A DNA stretch of 64,000 nucleotides from assembly GCA_012845835.1 (NCBI GenBank), contig JABAKD010000029.1, forward strand, positions 8,060,048-8,124,047. Reading direction: 5' to 3'. Source of the DNA: Undaria pinnatifida (taxonomy: Eukaryota > Sar > Phaeophyceae > Laminariales > Alariaceae). Positions 39,154 to 48,100 of this stretch are shown one piece after another; the first letter of the stretch is position 1, and each line of letters opens with the position of its first letter. The notes under the pieces are model-generated. The model had not been told where the DNA came from. It ran no database searches and saw only the letters and a program-made list of their open reading frames with translations. The translations under genes and the position numbers were made by a program.

Positions 39154-42100
39154 GTGACAAGTTTTGTTGGGTGGGCGGGTGCATGGGTGGGTTCCCCATG
39201 ATGGAGTCTGGATTAGTTTGTGGCAAGTGCTGTCGGCGTTGTTCATCGTTTCCATGAAGTGGTCGACGGCATTTTTCTAGGTATTCCTGCTTTTCTCCAG
39301 GAGTACTGACTTGGATCTCGTGATGGTTGTAGTCGGGCGGATTGGGGAAGGGGAGGGGGGGGGGGGTCGAAAGGGGAAGGAGGCAACGGCGGGGGGAAGG
39401 AACGAGAGAGGGGGGAGGGGAAAGGGGGGAAGGGGAAGAGGGACGGGGTGGGGCGGGCGGCGAGGGGCGTTTGTGCATGTGGCCGCTTTCGTCGGCGCAT
39501 GCAACCGAATCCCTAGCCGAGCTTCCATAAGTTTCTATTAATAGTGCTGTTTTATTTACCACCTAGCGTCGTCTTTGAACGCCGATAACTGCGCGGATTA
39601 AAAATCAAGGTATCGGGGGAGGATAGACGCCTTCCGATACGACCGCTTGCTTGTTGACTGCCGCACAGAATGAAATGCTCGGAATGGGTACCGGAGGTGG
39701 GGATGGAGGGGAAAAGTGGTACCAGCTGGTGATAGAACGAAAACAAGCTGACGATGTTTGTGCGTGAGCGTTGCTCGTCGCTTTCTTACCTCATCGCCCA
39801 GACGAAAGTGTGTATGCGTCGAGACTGTAAATGAAAACCGTGGATCAGCGGTATGTTTATTTTATTTTATAGTATAATGTGTTGTAGATAGTAACGCCTC
39901 CGTTCGCTCTGTTTCGCCGTGCGTTTTGTCCTTTGATTTGATTTTTTTCGTTGTCTGTGAGCAACACGACGGAAATAGCTCAACGATTGTTGATGACGAT
40001 TTTACAGCAAATAGCAGCAGCAAACGCACCCGTTCTTTCGTTGCTAGGGTTTCGTCCACCATCGAAAACATGGGAATATCTGGGAACGTTCCCCATACTC
40101 ACCTCCACACTGAGTGCTGCAACCTTAGCCTGGCTAAAGCCGTGTACCCCCCTCTTCTCTGGCCGCCTCCGTCAGATCATCGACATGGATGATCTTGGCC
40201 TTGGAGAGGACGGGATTATGCAGGCGTGCCTAGATAACACCGGGCGCTTGCTGCAGGCCACGGGAAGTCGGCCGTCCATGACCGACCTCCTTCGCAGCCA
40301 CGGGTCGGGGTCGTCCATGTTCCGACCAGAGTGTTCTTCGGTAAGTTCCCGGTCCAAAGTTGCATTCGGTAAATTCCCGCTTTCAGTTGCGTTCGATACG
40401 TTGCGGCAGTAGGTTTGTTGTCTCCGCTCTACGTTGCACCGGGAAAGCTTGTTTCCGGTTCGAGCTATATACTCCGTATTTGTATTTGGTAGGTTTCCGC
40501 TTCACTTGGCGTTCGGCAAGAAAAAAAATCCAGTGGTATCTCCCAGGAGAAGTCATCGGTAACCCTGTGCCTGCCTAGCTACGAAAAAAGTGTATTTCAG
40601 TACCGGCCCTCTGTGATAAGAAACCGATGTAAAAAACGATGTATTGGTTATAGCCTAAAACCGTATCCGAGAAAAGGTGTTTTCTACTCGAGCTTCAGTA
40701 TGGCAGCTAGCTGTCGATTTTTTATATCTCCCTGTGTAATTTGTGGTACGACGTAGGCTAATTTTCTTGTAAGACTCTTATGGGAGAGTGGGTAGAGGAC
40801 ACTATCTGCAATCTTTTTTTGGTCGCGCGGTCGTGATTTTCTGCATAGATCAACACCTCAGATATCCACTGCTTACTGTGCCAACCAAGCAAAGAAGGAG
40901 CGATTTTGTTTTTTTTCGAGTCCCTACTGTAGGCGTGAAATGTTTTGGTATTCTCCGCGGAAATTCTAATGGACCTAGCGGTGTGTGGAATCGATTTTCG
41001 AGTTTTGGAGCGTCGAAGATGATTACTGGGGACGCTGGGAGGCCTTTAAATATGGAATAACTGCGGCCGGTGCTGCGTGCTAACCAAATAAACCCCGCCC
41101 CCGCCCCGTCCTCCCCCCTCCTGTCGGCCTCCCTTACCCCCTCACCCCCGCTTACGCACTCGCGACATGTATCGTCATTATCACTACCATCGTCACAACG
41201 ACGACTGAAAAGCTCGAGATGACCGCGGACAACGTCGGGTCGACAACATCAGGATGAATTCCCTTGGCCAACACCTCCAGGGCCGACCTGCAAGTTCGGA
41301 TCAGCCTGGAGGGGCACAGCGCGTTCTCAATTCGCGAAACGGAGCAATTCCTAAGTGTGAGCTGACCATTATGAGGGAAAGAAGAAAACGAAAACAATTA
41401 TCAGATTTATTGTACATATTATATGCACTTCTGTAGTGGAGGCCGGTTTCATGAGAGCACGCATGCGGAAGAAAGCACGCCTACATATACTCCTGCGGAA
41501 ATTGCTATCGGGTACTATTAATAAAGTATACCGATACCTGGTAAAAATAAAACATGTACCGTAACCTGCAGCAGTATAGTGGTGAAAAAAAACATACCAG
41601 GTACGTTCCAGCGCCACCACAACCAGTTCGTATGAACCATGCATCGCGTGGCACTTTTTTTGATTCGGTATCGCCGAGCAACAATGTGGCGGAGCACAAG
41701 ATTCCGAGGGTGTACGGGAACCGTGCTAGTAGCAAGCCTTTTCATGGTTCCGAACCGCGCCATGGTATCATACGATTATTTCTCCTTGACTATTAATAGT
41801 CCTACGACTCGGTTTGGTTCGGTGCTGAAGATCAAATTCTACAACGGCCCGGTTTGGTTTGGTTTGGTTCGGGTCGGATCGGATCGGGTCGGGTCGGATC
41901 GGTTCGGTTAGATACACACCGCTAAAAGTGATACCGAAGTCTGATTCCGAGTACTTTAGTTTCTACCCTAAAGCCCGGGTGTAGCACCGGCAACTCGCAT
42001 AATTCTCTAACTCTAAGTAGGTTCGTCCTCAAAACGTTGGTGTAGGCAACAGTGCCAAACGAATACCCTACTCTAATTCCGAGTGGTTTTGGCCCCGAAG

Positions 42101-45100
42101 CGCGGGTAGACCACCGCAAAACGCGCCATTTTCTAACTTGAAGTAGCTTCATCTGTGCAGAACGACAAAAAAAAAATCCTACTGAATTCCAAGTGGGTCG
42201 TGAGTAGCAGCAGCATGGCTTGCCGATGGCTGAAGAAGACGGGTAAGTGTCAACCGGTCTATTTTACCTGGTACACGTCCAAAAATATACGCTCACTCGT
42301 GCTTCGTACTCATCGCCAAGCTATTGGAAACTGTAGCTACATCTTTTGGAAAGGAAACTGCTTGGAGTTCGTAGAGAAAGGGGCCTTTTGCTGGGTTGCA
42401 CCCACCCGCGTTTGGGGAGGAAGTTGCTTGGAGTTAGACAGCGCTTTATTGCTGTGCTGCACGGGCGATTTGGGGACGAAAACACTTACCAGGTATAATT
42501 TGAGTACCAGGTACCAGGTAGGAGTTGTTTCGCAGCGCGCCACCCTCTTATTTGGTTGAAAGGTACCGTTCTTGGAATCAAAGCTGGGCATTATGTTTGC
42601 TGTACTTATCGCACCCCGATATGTGGACGAATGTACTCAGAGCTAGAAAAGGAATGCGTTATTGCAGTACTGCGGTTCTGCGCCCGCTTCTTTGGGGACA
42701 AAGCTATCGTGAAATTGTGGTTTTCGGTTCTGCACGTGCTTTTTGGGGGACAAGACGGTTGGGATTTTGAGTGGGGCAGAGCTATTTAACGTTTTTGAGT
42801 ATGACACTGTTTGCTTTACAGCACCATCGTTTTGTGCAAACATTAGTTAAGTCAGAGTAGGATTTTTTTGTGCGGTACTACATGGGCGTGTTAGGGCCAA
42901 AACTACGCGGAGTAGGACACTTTTCGCCTCACAGCGCTGGGGGCTTGGGGACGAGACTATTGTTTTATTTTATTTTTTTTGCCGCGAAAGGGGTAAGGGT
43001 GGCAGTAGAAGGTGGATCACGCCTAGAGATAGGCACCGGATGGAAAATAACCCGATTAACCGCGGTTGTTGGAAACCCAGCAGGCATGCGCGATTACTCG
43101 GTTTGTCGAAACAAGAACTGGCAGTCTTGGAGGCACAGTTAACCGGATAAACGAATGTCCGGTTAACCGGTGAAACCGGCTGAAAATGTCGGTTTCATCC
43201 GGTTACCGGTTAAACCGGAAAACCGGTTGACATATTAAACACTAAAGCGTGCCTGCAGCGGTGAATAGCGGGTTAATAAACATGACAGCGTGAAGGTTGG
43301 TTGATCCAATGTCGATTGTACCTATTAAATAGTCTAGGACATTGCACTACAACCTGGCATAAAGTGAATTGTGCGGGATAATCGACGTTGGGTCACCCCC
43401 TCCACACCCCACTTGGGTTATAACTAGAGCTGTGAGTCGGCAGGATCTCGCCTCTAATCTAATAAGTAATCGGTAGGTCCCGTTAACTGATCAACTGACT
43501 TTAGTCGGCAAGTCGGCTGGCAAACCCAGCTGATGGCCAACCGATTGGCCGACGTAACTCAGGCAACTCCATCCTACATGTTTTTTTTAAAACAGAATAA
43601 GTCGGATAGTTGGCACCTTCGGGAAACGAGTAATTACTAGTCCGACTAAAAATTAGTTGGTGACTCAAGTCGTGACGACTCACAGCTCTAGTTACAACAG
43701 AAGTTTGTTTTTTTTGTGTTGTTTTGTTTTATTTTTTCACGCAATCTACTTTCCAGCTTCTGGACAAGCCGTGGTCACAGGTGTCGTCCCTTCTCCCCCC
43801 CGGCTCTTGTCTTCAATTTTATCGCGCATAGGGTTCAGCAAGTCCACTGCTCGTCGGTTTTACATCGAGTGTTGCTAACTCACGCTCTCGCGCTTCCCGC
43901 AAATAAATTTGTGCACAAGAAAACGTTCCCACGAATTTATACGAGTACGCACTCGGGGGGATTCGAACTCACGAAACTGACCTATACCAGGCTCGAGGAT
44001 AACCTGATACGCCACCGAGGCGACCGGCTCAAGTATACAGTGTGGTCGCTGTGTTGCCGTTCGCACTGTAGGCTGAATGAAGTAAATGCTTGCAGGAGTA
44101 GCCGTTGCACAGTTATAGTGAATATATTGTCAATACTGGTCACTTCACCGCAAGAGGACATTGATCACGTTGTCGTTGCCAAGGGCGAAGGTTTTAAGAG
44201 TGTGCTTTTGGATGGCATCCAGCGGTTACACAATCGTGCTGTTGCGGATATGTCTCGGGATTATTATATTGTTTACTGTTGGAGAGTTTCGTACAATGCA
44301 GTCTGTGTGTTGAATGTTTTGTCCCGTTTTCAACCCAGCTCAACTGGCGGAGGTTATTTTACACTTGAAACGATTTTCACATAACCGGCGTTCACAAATA
44401 ATTTCCGTCCTCTCCCCGGTCCATGCCTCCATTCAACTGTTACATTGCGCAGGATTGAGTGTTCAGATTTTAGCAGAGGTTCTACTGGTAGGTCGTGTCA
44501 TGTCCACTATCAAGCAGGGCGACCGTTATTGCTCGTACTCGCCGCACGACCGTAGACGTGGCGATGATTTGAGGGGTTTCGGGAGCATGGGGTGCGGTGG
44601 TTTTGATGCAGTCTGACGTCGTGCTCTACCATAACAAGGACATTTTCAGCTAATTAATCAAAACGCGAGACAAATTTCCCTCGAAGAGACGCTGTATTTG
44701 GGAACGGAACCAAGCACGCACTTGTGGGTACACCACAAGGTGCCGCTTGATGAAAACCGGCCTGGTTTTCAATGTTATGGTTGCTTTACCTCTAAAAAAC
44801 GGGCTTCACGGTTCTCGGTTAACCGGTTAAAACCGGCTGAAGAAACATCTTAAACCGGTTCTTTTTTCAAGAACAACGCCTCCTATCCGGTTTTCAGCTC
44901 TTCGAAAATGCCGTCCGGTGCCGATCTCTAGTCACGCCGTCCTTAATTCTGCACCCTCGTCGCTTCAAATGCGGGCGGCCGGCCCCCTTCCCCCCCCCCC
45001 ACCTCGGCGCTCCTATCCGTGCTCCCATCCAGGCTACCCATACCCTCATCGCTCACAACAACGATTGCTCCTCCCTCGCTGCTGCTGCTCCTCCTCCTAA

Positions 45101-48100
45101 CCCCCCCACCCCGCCTCGGCGCTCCTATCCGTGCTCCCACCCAGGCTACCCATACCCTCATCGCTCACAACAACGATTGCTCCTCCCTCGCTGCTGCTGC
45201 TCCTCCTCCTTACCCCACCGACCACCGACTACGACCGCTTTTGCAGGTTAAGAGGGGACAGGTCGGGGGCGTTTGGGTGGCCTACCACCCCGTCACAGCA
45301 TCGACGGCCGCATCCCGGCACATTGCTTGCGTAACTCTTTCCGTCGACGGCTGCGACGGTTCGGTTGCGGTGGCTGTGAGCGGCACCACGGCCCCGCCCC
45401 CCCCTACCCACCCGCCCCCGCCGCCCTCCCCGCGACACAGGTGGAACTTCTCTGCTTGGAGTTTATTACGACGGAAACGCATTGGACCGGAGCAGGGCGA
45501 GGATGGGGACGGGGGTTGGGGTGGGGAAAGCGATGAGGGAGGGGGAGCGGCGGGGGGTGAAGGAGGGAGTGGGGACGGGGGAGGGGGCCGGGGTGGGGTT
45601 GGGGGTGGCCAAGGGCAACCTTTAATGTTCAACGACGTTGGCTTGAACCAGTGGGTCGACGCGGTCTGCCGTGTGGCCAACGGCAGTGACAGGGATAAAC
45701 AGTGAGCACAGATAACGAGTATGAAAAAAAGTGAAATGTCGAACACCCGGTCGTCGCGAGTGTCGGCTATTTAGTGCTAGCAGGAGTATCTTATCCTTTG
45801 TTATACTTTATCATTGGACTTTGGAAGCAAAAAGGACGACATGCACCTACCATATACAAACCCTACTGTTCAATGAAAACGACAATAAAAAGTTGCCGAC
45901 GACGTAGCCGGCACAGAACTGGAGCAGATCGGATCATAAACGGATGACCGCCAGGACCAACGCTGTCTGGCAGAGCACAGTACGCCGGAAAACACCCGTT
46001 CCCGGTTCCCCCCCCCCCAACACGGGTCCCGCATCTGACCCCTCCGCGCAGATTCCAGGTGGTAGTGGGGCTCAGGAGGGGTTCCGCGTCGGGGCTACGC
46101 GTTGCCGCTATCGTGGGCACTGTCGTGGTGAGTTGGTGCACCGCCGGCAGACCGTAATTTTCCTGCATGGGTTGTGCGACCATTTTTTGTAGCTTTTTGC
46201 TTGTTTGTGTGGCGGTAGATACTTTGTTTGATGTTTTTTCGAGAGTAGGAGACTGCCTCCGGGTTGTTTTTCCGAACGCGTGCTACGATAGGTAGGCACC
46301 ACTTTTGGCTGTTTTTTGCTTCTGAAAGACGGACCACCTTGACGTGAATTCGTCCGGAATGCTATTTTTGTTTTGCACTACTAATGTATGAGATACTCCT
46401 GGTTGCACTTTCATGTGACGAGCCTCAGGAAATAAACGTTATTGAACCTCTGGCGCAGCATGTGTCTGACGACGGTATCAGAGGGTTGGGTGGGTATTGG
46501 TTCTGGCGCTTTATAGTTATCGCGATTGTTTTGCCGTGCAATGTGGTGCAGAACTAACCTGTACATGGATCACGCATATATATTGTTGTGTATGGACGGA
46601 ATGTAAGGTCATTTTTCTGTTATATATCAATCTGTGCCGTACCCTATGTGTTGGCATGTTTTAGGGTTTCTTTTGCGTGCCACGGCTCACGAGGACGCCA
46701 GCTTCCGCCACCCTCGCTCGGCCGATACGCGCCGAATCGCGACCGAAATCGACAGCCCGGACGTTTCTGACTCCAATAGACTGGTGCTGGGCGGCAGGGT
46801 CGTAGCGTTGTGTTTTCTGCACGGAGTAAGTTTCTTTTGGAAGGCTTTGCTCTCACGACCGGAAACTCAAAATCATCTAGATATCACGATGTATACCAAC
46901 ATGGACATAAATATAATGACAGTTTAAGTACTAACATGAAATTCAAACGATCCTCAATAGAGTGGCACTTTACACCGGCATTCAGCAGCAGCTCGTCGGG
47001 TAGGGCATGGCAGGCTCCGATCTAAGCATAGAGTTGCAGGCTGCTGCTGCTAGGGGGCTGGGCTGCTGCTGGACGTGTGGTGTGTCTGGTGTGGCTATGC
47101 GCTCCGGCTCTGCACCCGGTGCTTTTTGCGTGTGCTGCTGCACACGCCTAGAGAAGTTCGGGGAGTGTGTGCTAAAGTGTCCCCGCAAAATAGAGCCGGT
47201 GCGCGCGTCTTTGCGGGCCGAGCGCGCGGGCCGTCGGTGCCGGGCGGGCGCGGGGGTGGGCGGGTCGTGCTCCGTCTGCCCCGCCGCCGGTCCCCGTCTC
47301 AGAGCTTCTGGGGCTGAGCGCGCGGCCAGGGCGAAAGCACCCCGAAATCCGAAAGCACGAAAAGTAGCAACGTCGTAATAGGTAGTATGTGGTAGTCTTT
47401 TCTGGGTGGCATGCGGTGTAGTCGGCTTTCAGACGCGATTATTGAGACGTATGTACCGGTATGGGCCTGGCACGTCGTAGGCTGACTCCTAAGTTCACTT
47501 TTCAATTTTTTTCCTAGCGGAGGCATGAGTTGTTTCAGCTATAATGAACAAATTCACATTTTATGCAGCATCGAGCCTGCAATAAGGCCAAATTCAATTA
47601 ACCAATAAACAACGTTGCAAGTCTATCATATCGGGTATATTGACACAACAACAAGCAAGCGTCAGGAAGGATGCTGGGGATAGAGTATGGAGTGTTCTTG
47701 TCCTGATACGGTATATATAATGACTTTCGATATTAGAGGGAGACGATACTGTTCCGGTATTAATTACATGACATATGTGTGTTCGGCATCTCAATTCTCA
47801 GTATGAACCGAATTATCGTACGATCTCTTTGTTGGAGGTCGTCCCAAAAACGTCTACCCGTTCTGTGACGTTGTACCAGGTATCAATACGATAACAGCTG
47901 CGATCTTCACTCTTTGTTCCTTTTAGAGACGACCGCTTGAATACCCCACCACCCTCCGCCCCCATTTTCCTATCTCCTTCCTCCTGTCTCTCCCCCGCCC
48001 TTTCTCTCCCCACCCCGTCTCCCACCCTCCCCTTTCGTTCCGTGGCTCTCTCCCCCGCCCCCGCTCTCCTCCTCCCTCCCCCTCCCCCCCCCCCCCGTTT

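Larger units (their letters stand above)
43024..44930. mobile_element. hAT-like DNA element in copy A
   Basis: The terminal inverted repeats are TAGAGATAGGCACCGGATGG at the left and the reverse complement TAGAGATCGGCACCGGACGG at the right. They are flanked by 8-bp target-site duplications ATCACGCC (43016-43023) and GTCACGCC (44931-44938), the hAT hallmark. Both ends carry subterminal AACCGGTTAAACCGG-type repeats (43050-43240, 44810-44900), as hAT transposase sites often do. No transposase was recognised: 44100-44620 has open frames without motif. A smaller MITE (43425-43690) and a SINE (43697-44035) sit inside it. Copy B has the same element at 61107-62753. Confidence 0.8.

Noticed and set aside
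41152..41397. Minus-strand frame SRIENALCPSRLIRTCRSAL... open in both copies
   Set aside because: Looked coding, but the plus strand gives a phase-matched exon with an ASH-type N-x-S strand and clean splice sites; two differences between the copies change residues in the minus frame.
42160..42231. Candidate exon ending ACGG|GTAAGTG in copy A
   Set aside because: A 2-bp length difference in copy B (near 60250) shifts the frame to an immediate stop.
47007..47378. Cys/Arg/Ala-rich frame in a GC-rich patch
   Set aside because: It does not fit the phase-0 junction between the ASH-protein exons at 46825 and 48343, and no motif is visible.
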